Source of the DNA: Symsagittifera roscoffensis
Lineage: Eukaryota; Xenacoelomorpha; Acoela; Convolutidae
Length of the DNA: 64,000 nucleotides
Reading direction: 5' to 3'
Assembly: GCF_963678635.1 (NCBI RefSeq)
Contig: NC_087066.1
Coordinates: 36,643,152 to 36,707,151, forward strand
Shown: one piece after another, positions 27,201-35,156 of the stretch
Layout of the letters: each line of letters opens with the position of its first letter
Numbering within the stretch: the stretch's first letter is position 1
The notes under the pieces: model-generated
The model's database searches: none
What the model was told of the DNA's origin: nothing
What the model saw: only the letters and a program-made list of their open reading frames with translations
Made by a program: the position numbers and the translations under genes

Positions 27201-27660
27201 GCGCGTATGCAGTGGATATGTACACAAATAACTTCGGCTTCAAAATCGATTTGCAAAAATCAAGAAGATTTTTACATCCGACAACATTCGATTCTATTGA
27301 TGAGATGATCGATTCATCGAAATTAACACTGGAAGCGGCGTGAATTACAATGTCAACACCGGAATGTGGCGATAAAACCCCGTTAAACTTGCCAAAATTG
27401 GTTGACATGTCTCCTTCAAGCAGCACTATTTTGTTCTTCAAATTCGAGTCCAGCTCATTGAGAGGGAACATGTTGAGCAATTGTTCGAACCGTTTCTTTG
27501 CGTCTGGCTCCTTTTTGCTGCCTCTCACTAGCACGTAGATATTCTGCAGTTTTGGAACTGTCTTCAATAGTTTCCACACAAGACACTTTCCGACCAGACC
27601 TGAGAATCCAGTTAGAAGGATAGAAGAGAAGGAGAATAATTCTGCTATTGACTTGCCCAT
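3376..27660 (-). CDS. Fatty acyl-CoA reductase, complete gene in five exons
   Basis: FARs reduce long-chain acyl-CoA to fatty alcohol with NADPH, usually at ER or peroxisomal membranes. Exons in coding order are 27660-27122, 17063-16843, 16644-16471, 4783-4535 and 3695-3376, totalling 1503 nt or 500 residues plus TGA, the usual family length. The Rossmann nucleotide-binding motif TGFSGLVG is at residues 17-24, a GDMS segment and an STAYAH segment follow, and the catalytic YxxxK is YTYSK at 202-206. The RPTIIGAALNEPQPGFIDN block and a PVD..VNG segment are also FAR-typical. The FAR_C domain (IKWDEYYFSYFSGVKKYILKE) lies in exon 5, followed by a hydrophobic C-terminal segment that is probably membrane-spanning. 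Phases match at all four junctions, but the last intron needs a GA donor. Which FAR subtype this is cannot be said. Introns 1 and 3 are over 10 kb and full of repeats. Confidence 0.94.
3914..4201. repeat. 123-bp near-perfect inverted repeat (long hairpin) in FAR intron 4
   Basis: The left arm 3914-4036 and right arm 4079-4201 are each 123 nt and match as reverse complements with only about eight differences. The 42-nt loop contains GATTTCTTTTTACGTTCAG. Both arms derive from the MITE family described elsewhere here, one copy being inverted. The hairpin sits inside the 838-nt intron whose donor appears to be GA. Confidence 0.9.
4297..4379. repeat. Second smaller inverted repeat in FAR intron 4
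   Basis: Arms of about 24 bp (4297-4320, core CGCGGTTTGACTTT, and 4356-4379, core AAAGTCAAACCGC) flank a 35-nt loop almost identical to the loop of the larger hairpin just to the left. This suggests repeated template-switch events on one MITE copy. Confidence 0.8.
4535..4783 (-). CDS. FAR exon 4
   Basis: The exon reads TENPCSFGVWPAIQKE, then the ENSIRYPRVF block and the hydrophobic helix that precede FAR_C, ending KMLHFFKAS. The acceptor is ATTGTAG. The 3' boundary is unusual. A GT lies at 4530-4529, but using it breaks the frame with exon 5 (total 1507 nt). Ending after CTTCAG at 4535, with the intron starting GAAAGT, restores the frame (total 1503 nt) and gives FKAS-GYF. Confidence 0.85.
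4850..6056 (+). pseudogene. Cluster of broken reading frames, unidentified
   Basis: Three stretches read as protein-like but are broken. An ATG at 4850, just after a TTTGCAG acceptor-like sequence, opens a Lys-rich frame that continues, shifted, to 5187. A frame from 5284 contains PTIH and shifts into 5502-5720, which ends in an acidic tail (EADEDEK). A third short frame runs 5838-6056. The segment around ISESLVSIVPTIH and LRSELTVMLKNFIDEA weakly resembles a BESS motif (hydrophobic, SL.P, then a helix), but I cannot assign the family. It lies in FAR intron 3 on the opposite strand, so a transposon-derived or retroposed relic is likely. Confidence 0.35.
6305..6520 (+). pseudogene. Possible cyclic-nucleotide-binding-domain remnant
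   Basis: The plus strand reads FDILSGVDLFSDIEKQLLEK before a stop. Further on, in other frames, come SSLFKAKTGDW and VLLVHEGHIEIIQTS. The order (L..V.LF..L, an F+.GD-like turn, then G.IEI) resembles the first half of a cNMP-binding domain. The frames are broken several times, so this is a relic at best and the match is weak. Confidence 0.25.
7310..11590. repeat. Tandem array of about 1.56-kb units, three copies
   Basis: Units begin near 7310, 8871 and 10441. Markers recur at constant offset: GATGCAACACGACACA at about 7371, 8931 and 10500, and TGTATCTGTAGGGGAGAATG at about 8531, 10105 and 11531. The third unit lacks about 190 bp internally and stops at 11590. Short open stretches in each unit are not conserved between units, so the array looks non-coding. 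It lies in FAR intron 3. Confidence 0.88.
12331..12513 (-). pseudogene. LINE C-terminal tail after RNase H
   Basis: The reading CPECRQSPHDNHHMSKSSSR, then DLAVESLWNKP and VAEFLNLPT, is the typical C-terminus of Jockey-like ORF2 proteins (CPxC...H...H, then LW..P...FL.L). The stop lies at 12331. The 600 bp toward the RT should hold the RNase H core but is too broken to read. Confidence 0.7.
13170..14122 (-). pseudogene. LINE reverse transcriptase, frameshifted, YADD deleted
   Basis: Two overlapping frames (14122-13802 and 13805-13170) make up the RT palm and fingers. Visible are KSKGLGPDQIAP, an NWKVGKVFPI strand, DQHSFRKSRSTITAL, LLVAFDLTAALNTVN (motif A, the second catalytic region altered) and QGVAQGGVLSPSFFNIYISK (motif B). 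Where YADD should follow, the sequence goes directly from TESVD to VTIIKSGS, so the catalytic Asp pair is lost. Confidence 0.85.
14821..15240 (-). pseudogene. LINE endonuclease (EEP family) fragment
   Basis: The frame reads LQLIANGLRPK at the start, then IAAIQETML, GKGGGLAFILHKSISY and CNVYIPPSS. These match the N-terminal half of apurinic-like endonucleases of non-LTR retrotransposons: the catalytic Glu in IQET, and the NVYIPP strand. It continues out of frame toward the RT. Confidence 0.75.
16471..16644 (-). CDS. FAR exon 3
   Basis: This 174-nt exon reads GAFCAGMYGIWKLNTFDPRI and then the PVDLCVNGIIATCAY segment, which matches the FAR region after the PGFIDN block (conserved D-x-x-P-V-D). 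The acceptor is TTTGAG and the donor GTAAGT. It ends HLATG with one base of the Gly codon, which exon 4 completes as GGG. The acceptor has a short pyrimidine tract, but the reading frame fits on both sides. Confidence 0.92.
16843..17063 (-). CDS. FAR exon 2 (catalytic YxxxK)
   Basis: The exon is 221 nt, preceded by a TTTAG acceptor and followed by a GTATGC donor. It begins with the last base of the split Lys codon (AA|A) and reads WMSPEMGEALQPYLLKRSPN before the catalytic YTYSK. The block VAIVRPTIIGAALNEPQPGF is highly FAR-specific. It ends with a single G that joins GT of exon 3 to make Gly. Confidence 0.93.
17180..17264 (+). repeat. LINE 3'-end-like sequence with (GAT)n tail
   Basis: GGAGGGCCTAAATAAACGTG is followed by GATGATGATGATGGTGATGA. 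This is the shape of a LINE 3' terminus with a microsatellite tail on the plus strand. No coding part is attached. Confidence 0.4.
17270..18440 (+). mobile_element. LINE fragment: 5' region and endonuclease, family shared with 55775-58520
   Basis: The first 700 bp include a Cys-rich CSVCEVNITQREWSVTM segment (ORF1 or N-terminal ORF2). The endonuclease follows in shifted frames: RDKWAADWIEQGYKR, KLVATY, IGGDFNSTVGD at about 18130-18165, then DLIEWCHAQRLTWMW and RVTWKNPAFSNVYF. The last block matches the start of the element at 55775 ([17 protein letters not shown]), so the two are complementary parts of one family. It ends where the G-poor block begins. Confidence 0.7.
20432..20575. repeat. 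72-bp direct repeat, two tandem copies
   Basis: Copies 20432-20503 and 20504-20575 both start GACGATGAAAAA and share TTACAACGAACCAACGG. They differ by a few substitutions and one indel. The repeat length is a multiple of three. Confidence 0.85.
22720..23833. repeat. 644-bp tandem duplication with nested 142-bp duplication
   Basis: The segment from AACAACTTTAAATTGC at 22720 repeats from 23364 (offset 644). Within the first copy a 142-bp block beginning CACCTCACACAAAAAG (23033) is repeated at 23175. Copies are nearly identical, so the duplications are recent compared with the decay of the surrounding element. Confidence 0.88.
23834..24406. repeat. LTR-like terminal repeat, copy 1
   Basis: It begins GCTCTAGGTTGAGCAACTCT and ends AAGCCCCGCATGGGTTGAAC. 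It aligns along its length with 45470-46135 through shared blocks such as ATAAAACGCTTT, ACGAGCAGCAAAAGGGAGAT and ACAAAGTATGGAGCC. It contains a (CT)n microsatellite. It fits the 3' LTR of the G-poor element, but no 5' copy was found. Confidence 0.6.
24221..24266. repeat. (CT)n microsatellite
   Basis: About 46 nt of CT/TC dinucleotides with two TG interruptions. Confidence 0.95.
24559..24600 (+). ncRNA. Hammerhead ribozyme motif, left pseudo-LTR
   Basis: Stem I ATGTC (24559-24563) pairs with GACAT (24596-24600). The core CTGATGA is at 24564-24570. Stem II is GAG (72-74) with CTT (83-85), after one unpaired T, around an 8-nt loop. GAAA is at 24586-24589. A minimal two-pair stem III gives an ATT cleavage triplet just before GACAT. 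All invariant core bases are present. Type I minimal hammerheads are known in Penelope-like elements. Activity is not shown. Confidence 0.7.
25104..25406 (+). pseudogene. Penelope-like GIY-YIG endonuclease domain fragment
   Basis: The frame reads VYKITCVGCNALY, then QTVRNLTTRLREHS, PVRQHLDAC and LGPSINTCDN to a stop at 25406. The order VYKI.C..C...Y.GQT.R.L..R..EH matches the GIY-YIG nuclease at the C-terminus of Penelope-like proteins. The YIG/YVG step reads YDR here, so the active site is damaged. Confidence 0.75.
25545..25586 (+). ncRNA. Hammerhead ribozyme motif, right pseudo-LTR
   Basis: Same architecture as the left copy: ATGTC (25545-25549), CTGATGA (25550-25556), stem II GAG/CTC (25558-25560 and 25569-25571), GAAA (25572-25575), stem III around TGAATT, and GACAT (25582-25586). 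Against the left copy, stem II changes a G-T pair to G-C and the stem III loop changes sequence, while every core base is kept. Confidence 0.72.
25613..26310. other. FAR intron 1 sequence, no gene seen
   Basis: AT-rich at first. At 25800-26300 it becomes more mixed, with GCGAGCGAGCAAGCAAGCAG and short open stretches on both strands. Nothing is recognisable. It may be a LINE remnant, but no motif supports that. Confidence 0.4.
26311..26791. mobile_element. MITE family A copy in FAR intron 1
   Basis: It begins AGAGTAATGAACG and ends CGTTCATTACTC, imperfect terminal inverted repeats. Internal landmarks are TCATGATTGACACTTTTCAT, CGATCACGTTTTTCG, CTGTTCGATAGTGGAG and AGTCAAACCGCGG. No coding capacity was seen. 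It is about 480 bp, slightly longer than other copies because of a duplicated CGATCACG segment. Confidence 0.7.
27122..27660 (-). CDS. FAR exon 1 (start codon, NAD(P)H-binding domain)
   Basis: This exon encodes residues 1-179 plus two bases of codon 180. It starts ATGGGCAAG and ends AA before a GTGAGC donor. It holds the Rossmann glycine motif, the LEGDMS segment, VIHAASSVNFDE and YISTAYAH, all in the expected FAR order. The start is chosen because only about 16 residues precede the glycine motif, as in other FARs, and because a splice acceptor lies 12 nt upstream. Confidence 0.93.
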
Positions 27661-27680
27661 TACGCAATAAACCTAAAGAA
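27661..27680 (-). promoter_or_regulatory. 3' splice acceptor 12 nt upstream of the FAR start codon
   Basis: On the minus strand the sequence CATTCTTTAG precedes a 12-nt leader (GTTTATTGCGTA) and then the FAR ATG. This is a good acceptor with a pyrimidine run. It implies either a 5'-UTR intron or a spliced-leader trans-splice site. No leader exon was identified upstream. Confidence 0.5.
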
Positions 27681-28140
27681 TGGAATAGTTCAGAGAAGAC
27701 TGAATTATTGCTGCTGTTATCTATTTAGTGCTCTCGTTTTTGGCCATTTTGACCTAATGATCTCGTTAGAAACTTTTTCGTTGTTACAAACTACGTAGTT
27801 TCTAAATTGGTCAGAGAAATTAGGAGAAACAGTATTCAGCCTTCTTTTAAACATTACTGATAGAACAAACTTTCTCAACTCACGAAACAGTCATAATACA
27901 CCATTTGAAAAATGTGCAATTTTCAGGTTCAAAAAGGTGAAAACGATAAAATTACCAAAGCTGTCTGGCTTTCCTAAAACTTTTATATTTAGCGCTAATT
28001 GGCGAACTTACCCTTTTAAGAAAAAATACCCCCCGAGGTTTTTTGCCACTAGTTTCATTAAAAATTTAATTTCGCAACTTAAAATGAAAAAGCAATTATT
28101 CGAAAACAAGGGGTTTCGAAAAAAAATTGAAATAATTGTA

Positions 28141-28236
28141 GATGCGGGGATCTGAACTTCACTCTTCGGTGCCTCAGGTGGCACACATTTCGACAATCGA
28201 GGCAACGGCCAGATATTCGGCTAACTCCCTATGTGA
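28141..28236 (-). repeat. tRNA-like SINE fragment
   Basis: On the minus strand a box-A-like region (GGGAGTTAGCCGAATATC) is followed, after CCTCG and CCACCTGAGGC segments, by box-B-like GAAGTTCAGATCCCCGC. The long spacer is like a Ser/Leu-type tRNA. The first bases do not pair with the end, so a SINE head is more likely than a tRNA gene. Confidence 0.4.
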
Positions 28237-28615
28237 ATCTAGATATTGAATTCGTTTATCGAACAAAATGTTTTACTATGTTTATAACAAAATGTACTGA
28301 GAAAAAGAGATATATTTCTCCACATCAACTGAAAGTAAGAAATGTTATCGAAAATGATGACAAATTATGAAAAATACCTTACTTAATGAAACAAGACTAA
28401 GTCGGTACGTTGTCGCTCACGATAAACATATTGCCACTGTGTTTATAAAGATAGGTGAACCAGTGTGCACTTCGTACAATTGTGCCTAGATGAACAAAAA
28501 AATAGAAGGCGAAAAAATCAGATTTTATATAAATGAAAAAATACGTTTGAGCAAAAATACGTTTCAGAAAAGTACATTACTTCACCTAAGCACTATCATC
28601 TTATAAATTTTATTC

Positions 28616-28770
28616 GGGAGGCTTTCAGCATAATGGTAGCAAGTTTATTTTGGGATCGATAGATCGTGTATTCAATCCCCTGTCATGGCAATGAGTGTGA
28701 GCACGAGCACTCACATGGCCTCCAGCTTCAGGTCTAGCACACTATGACCATTTTCGGCACCAATAGTAAA
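28616..28770 (+). mobile_element. tRNA-derived SINE fragment next to the tandem array
   Basis: GGCTTTCAGCATAATGGTAG (box A region) and GTGTATTCAATCCCCTGTC (box B region) are separated by about 40 nt, as in a tRNA-derived SINE head. A non-tRNA body with GTGAGCACGAGCACTCACAT follows. It stops about 10 bp before the first array unit. Confidence 0.5.
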
Positions 28771-28780
28771 ATCACGTGAA

Positions 28781-31700
28781 ATTTCTAGACAGCAACAAAA
28801 TCGCTTAACCAAATAATGCTTAGACAGGCCTAATTGCTATGCCTAGATCCTCTGTAAATCGCAGAATCTTCAATTATAATTGAAATAGCAGAGAGGAGAA
28901 CTCGCTTTACTCGCTAAATTTTCATTTTTTTTGGCCTGAAAATTACAAACAGATCTCTAGCTCTATATGCGAAAGAATTGTTTTTAAATACTTGCACCGT
29001 GCTATTTTCTGAATTACTGACACCCCGCAGTTTATAGGTAATGTAAATTTTAAATAGTTTCAGGGAGTACTTTTATCGGTAGAATTAACTCTTTTGGCTA
29101 CTTCCCCTCATAGCCCGCTGGTCTATTAACGAAAAACTCATAGCACCCTGCTCTATGATTTTACTATTACTTGCTTTTATGAATGAAGCTATTCAAACTA
29201 GAGTTTTTGAAAAATTTCGCGTTTTTTCATAGACCGAATCGGTTCGCGAAAAGTTGAAGCTATGAAACCTTGAAATGATCCAAGTTGTTTTTATGACCAA
29301 ATCGTGTTACAGAAAGCTAAGTAAATCAAATTATCTCATAGACTTAACCGGTTTGCAAAAGTAAAAAATTTAAGGTTTTTTAGCGGGCCATTCCAGAAAT
29401 GAAAATTGGACATAATTCAAGCAATTTCATAGGCCGATTCAGCTTGCAAAATAATTAAATTAACCTGAGCAACTTATTGAAGCCATAAAATTATGAATTT
29501 CCAATTATTTCAACTGTTTAGAGTAAATAATTTTGCAAAAAAAATTCAGATGGAAGCTATTCCAGGACGAAAGTTTAAAAACATTTCAAGTTTTTTTCCT
29601 CGAGAAAATCATTTCGCGAAAAGATAAGATATTTCTAAGCAAGCTAAGAAACTTAAAACCTTTCAATTAAATTTAAAGATCTAATGGGTTAGCAAAAAAA
29701 TTGATTTTTCTAGAGCAAGCTTTTGAAGCTATTAAATTACGAAATTTTTTCTTCAAGTTGTTTTTTCAACCAAACTGGCTCGCGAAAACATAAATTTTTC
29801 TGTGAAAACATAAAAACTGGTTCGCGATAACATAAAATTTTCTGCAGGCTATAAAATCTCTGAAAAAGTTCGCTTAGAAAAGGTTCAAGAGCAGTTTTGC
29901 AGAACGATTTGGTCTATGAAATAGCTTGAAACATTTCAAAGTTTTCTGAGCACGCTATTCATGCGATGAAACAAAATGTTTCATAGAGCAAATCAAGTGG
30001 CGAGAAGCTTCACGTTTTTTAAGTTAGCTAATGAAGCAAAAAAACTTTGATTTATTTCAAGATTTTTCATAGCGCGATTTGTAAAAAGCTAGTTTTTCTT
30101 AAGGAATTGGCTGTTTTAGGTGGTTCATTTCAGAATGAAATCAATCTAAAAAGGCAGAGTTTCGGAAAAATGGACAATTACTGTCTAGCTTTGAAAATGA
30201 ATGAAACTAGCCTTGTCTAAAGCATTAAATTTTGTCAAAATTAATGCGAGAATACTGCAGACCCACGAAAGTTTTTAAGTTCTAGAAAATTCTTAGCCTT
30301 CTATTAAACGTTGAGCCTAAAATTTTTTTTAAACTTTGCGTTCGAAAAAGCTAAAACATTGCGTTCAGTTAAACATTGCATCCATAGAGCATTCCGGTTT
30401 TCATTTGAAATATAAGATTATTTGACAAATTAAGCCGACCAAAGAAATCTTAAAAACATAAAATAAAGCTAAGGAGGATATTATCGGAAGTCATCTTTTC
30501 TTTTCAAATTTCACTTTTTCCAGTAAAACTTGATCAATTGGTACTTGGTACCTCTTCGTGGTAGTCGATTTAACATCTCTTAAAAGTGTCACCGAATAGA
30601 AGCTCAACAGTTTTATCAATTTATTGCAATAGAAATTTTGATAAAGTTGATTCTTGGACGGCCTTATTGAAAATTAAATTATTTCATTCATGCTATGAAG
30701 ATGCACAAGTATAATGCCAACTGACTAAGGAAATGATCTGCAAAGGAAATGGTGAAGTCGGTGCATTCTACTTTATCTCCGTAATCATATTGACATATTT
30801 AAAAAACATTAGACCATGCCACCAGCTCATGATGGGCATGTGTCTCTACACAAAAAAAAAAATAATTTTTCTAGTTCAACCAATTAGGACACCTATAATA
30901 GGAAAGACGCATTCACGAGAGTATAATAATAGTAATAATAATAATCATAATAATAATACAATAATAATGATCTTATTAATGAATTTCTTCAGTGCATAAA
31001 CGTACATATATGCAGTTTAAGCATCAAAGGGGATAACCGACAGGCAAAGTATACTTTTCTTTGAATAACCTTTCTCAAGCAGGTAGCAAATGATCACATA
31101 TTTCAAAAGCACGCGTGCAGCGATAGACAAAATCCTAAATTTTTGCGTTCATGGTCACAACCAGAAGCTCAATTGGAAAAATAACATTTCTCTTTGATCA
31201 TCAAAAATTAGGATATTGCCTTTAAAACTATTGGGTGTAAGCACTTGAGTCGAAATTAGAAGGAAGTAAGTATTCTAACTTTCAATGATTTTCGGGTGAA
31301 CTTCGTTTTGACTGGCTTTAAATATAACAAAATCTGATCATTTGATCTGGTTTATGGTTATTCGCTTTTTAAACAAACTTTTGAAAAGTATTCTAAGAGC
31401 CAACAAGCTAAACAAGCTATTTCAAGGTAAACTTATGCTGATCATATATATTCAATTTATGGACATCTATAACTTTGTCTTTGACACAAAGTTGATTGCT
31501 AGATTCTAATTTGCTTTTAAAATTAATGGATCTTTAAGTTTTTTTGCAATAGCTCGATTCTGTTAAATCCATTTTGCGCAACCATAAACCAAAATACCAT
31601 ATTGAAATTTAAGTTCAAAATGTCAGTTATATAAACGCAGTAGCAGAGATTTGCTCACGAAGTATCTGACTAGTAACGAAAGCCGTACTAATTTCAGACA

Positions 31701-31984
31701 CAGCTGAACAAACATAAATTTTGTGGGACTTAAGCGAAAGTTTATCGTAAACATGTAAGCTAAGGTTTGGTAAACATTTATGTCGTGCACAATTTACGCC
31801 GTATCGTAACAAGGAAAGAGGTGAAAAACGTTTTTGAAAACTATCAATTGGCAATTAAATAAACTAGTATTCAAAGCGCTTAACTAGAAGTAAACTTTGT
31901 CAAGTTCGATCTGCAGAGAGCAATGAAATAGGCCTGTAGTTACTCATCTCAAAATGTTGAATTGTTTCCTTGTGTATTGGCGAG
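28781..31984. repeat. Tandem unit 1 of 4 (3.20 kb)
   Basis: The unit starts ATTTCTAGAC and CGCTTAACCAAATAA. The first 2 kb is non-coding with degenerate internal sub-repeats (29220-30100). A (AAT)n tract lies at 30927-30968. On the minus strand it then carries the decayed 3' part of a LINE (31000-31984). Confidence 0.9.
29220..30100. repeat. Degenerate sub-repeats of about 85-105 bp inside each array unit
   Basis: Within unit 1 the pattern 'GAAGCTATnAAA ... TTTCAAG ... TTCATAGnCCGA ... (GGTTCGCGAAAA or similar)' recurs at about 29235, 29350, 29450, 29530, 29610, 29690, 29775 and 29830, then more loosely to 30100. The same series is present in units 2-4. The repeats were therefore old before the large unit was duplicated. 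Confidence 0.6.
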
Positions 31985-34900
31985 ATTTCTAGACGCAGCA
32001 ACAAAATCGCTTAACCAAATAACGCTTAGACAGGCCTAATTGCTATGCCTAGATCCTCTGTAAATCGCAGAATCTTCAATTATAACTGAAATAGCAGAGA
32101 GGAGAACTCGCTTTACTCGCTAAATTTTCAATTTTTTTTGGCCTAAAAATTACAAACAGATCTCCAGCTCTATATGCGAAAAAATTGTTTTTAAATACTT
32201 GCACGGTGCTATTTTCTGAATTACTGACACCCCGCAGTTTAGAGGTAATGTAAACTTTAAATAGTTTCAGGGAGTACTTTTATCGGTAGAATTAACTCTT
32301 TTGGCTACTTCCCATCATAGCCCGCTGGTCTATTAAGGAAAAATTCATAGCACCCTGCTCTATGATTTTACTATTACTTGCTTTTATGAATGAAGCTATT
32401 CAAACTAGAGTTTTTGAAAAATTTCGCGTTATTTCATAGACCGAATCGGTTCGCGAAAAGTTGAAGCTATGAAACCTTGAAAAGATCCAAGTTGTTTTTA
32501 TGACCAAATCGTGTTACAGAAAGCTAAATAAATCAAATTATCTCATAGACTTAACGAGTTTGCAAAAGTAAAAGATTTTTTAGCGGGCCATTCCAGCAAT
32601 GAAAATTGGACATAATTCAAGCAATTTCATAGGCCGATTCAGCTTGCAAAATAATTAAATTAACCTGAGCAATTTATTGAAGACATGAAATTATGAATTT
32701 CCAATTATTTCAACTTTTTAGAGTAAATAATTTTGCAAGAAAAATTCCAATGGAAGCTATTCCAGGACGAAAGTTTAAAAACATTTCAAGTTTTTTTCCT
32801 CGAGAAAATCATTTCGCGAAAAGATAAGATATTTCTAAGCAAGCTAAGAAACTTCAAACCTTTCAATTCAATTTAAAGATCTAATGGGTAGCAAAAAATT
32901 TGATTTTTCTAGAGCAAGCTTTTGAAGCTATTAAATTACGAAATTTTTTCTTCAAGTTGTTTTTTCAACCAAACTGGCTCGCGAAAACATAAATTTTTCT
33001 GTTAAAACATAAAAACTGGCTCGCGAAAACATAAAATTTTCTGCAAGATATTAAATCTCTGAAAAAGTTTGCTTAGAAAAGGTTTAAGAGCAGTTTTGCA
33101 GAACGATTCGTTCTATGAAATAGCTGAAAACATTTCAAAGTTTTTCTGAGCACGCTATTCATGCGATGAAACAAAATGTTTCATAGAGCAAATCAAGTCG
33201 CGAGAAGCTTCACGTTTTCTAAGAAAGCTAGTGAAGCAAAGAAACTTTGATTTATTTCAAGATTTTTCATAGCGCGATTTGTAAAAAGCTAGTTTTTCTT
33301 AAGGAACTCTTAGGAAATCAATCTGAAAAATCAGAGTTTCGGAAAATGGACAATTACTGTCTAGCCTTGAAAATGAATGAAACTAGTTTTGTCTAAGGCA
33401 TTAAATTTTGTCAGAATTAATGCGAGAATACTGCAGACCCACGAAAGTTTATAAGTTCTAGAAAATTCTTAGCCTTCTATTAAACGTTGAGCATGAAAAT
33501 TTTTTGAAGACTTTGCATTCGACAAAGCGAAAAGATTCCGTTCAGTTAAGCATTAAGTCCATAGAGCATTCCGTTTTTTATTTGAAATATAAGATTATTT
33601 GACAAATTAAGCCGACCAAAAAAATCTTAAAAACATACAATAAAGCTAAGGAGGATATTATCTAAAGTCATCTTTTCTTTTCAACTTTCACTTTTTCCAG
33701 TAAAACTTGATCAATTGGTACTTGGTACCTCTTCGTGGTAGTCGATTTAACATCTCTTAAAAGTTTCACCGAATAGAAGCTCAAAAGTTTTATCAATTTA
33801 TTGCAATAGAAATTTTGATAAAGTTGATTCTTGGACGGCCTTATTGAAAATTAAATTATTTCATTCATGCTATGAAGATGCACAAGTATAATGCCAACTG
33901 ACTAAGGAAATGATCTGCAAAGGAAATGGTGAAGTCGGTGCATTCTACTTTATCTCCGTAATCATATTGACATATTTAAAAAACATTAGACCATGCCACC
34001 AGCTCATGATGGGCATGTGTCTCTACACAAAAAAAGAATAATTTTTCTAGTTCAACCAATTAGGACACCTATAATAGGAAAGACACATTCACGATAGTAT
34101 AATAATAGTAATAATAATAATCATAATAATAATACAATAATAATGATCTTATTAATAAATTTCTTCAGTGCATAAACGTACATATATACAGTTTAAGCAT
34201 CAAAGAGGATAACCGACAGGCAAAGTATACCTTTCTTTGATTAACCTTTCTCAAGCAGGTAGCAAATGATCACATATTTCAAAAGCACGCGTGCATCGAT
34301 AGACAAAATCCTAAATTTTTGTGTTCATGGTCACAACCAGAAGCTCAATTGGAAAAATAACATTTCTCTTTGATCATCAAAAATTAGGATATTGCCATTA
34401 AAACTATTGGATGTAAGCACTTGAGTCCAAATTAGAAGGAAGAAAGTATTCGAACTTTCAATGATTTTTGGGTGAACTTCGTTTTGGCTGGCTTTAAATA
34501 TAACAAAATCTGATCATTTGATATGGTTTTAAGGTTATTCGCTTTTTAAACGAAAACTTTTGAAAAGTACTCTAAGAGCCATCAAGCTTTTGATTTCAAG
34601 GCAAACTTCTGTAGATCATAAATATGCAATTCATGGACATCTATAACTTTGGCTTTGACACAAAATTGATCGCTAGATTCTAATTTGCTTTTAAAATTAA
34701 TGGATCTTAAAATTTTTTTTGCAATAGCTCGATTCTGTTAAATCCATTTTGCGCAACCATAAACCAAAATACCATATTGAAATTTCAGTTCAATATGCCA
34801 GTTAAAAAAACGCAGTAGCAGAGATTTTCTCAAGAAATATCTGAGTAGTAACGAAAGCCGTACTAATTTCAGACACAGCTGAACAAACATAATTTTTGTG

Positions 34901-35156
34901 AGACTTAAGCGAAAGTATATCGTAAACATGTAAGCTAACGTTTGGTAAACATTTATGTCGTGCACAATTTACGCCGTATGGTAACAATGAAAGAGGTGGA
35001 TAAAGTTTTTGAAAGCTATCAATTGGCATTTAAATAAACTGGTATTCAAATCGCTTAACTAGAAGTAAACTTTGTCAAGTTCGATCTGCAGAGAGTAATG
35101 AGATAGGCCTGTAGTTATTTATCTCAAATGTTCAATTTTCCTAGTGTATTAACGAT
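31985..35156. repeat. Tandem unit 2 of 4 (3.17 kb)
   Basis: Close copy of unit 1 starting ATTTCTAGACGCAGC. It carries the (AAT)n tract at about 34100-34145 and the LINE remnant on the minus strand. It lacks the SINE found in units 3 and 4, which gives an empty-site control. Confidence 0.9.
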
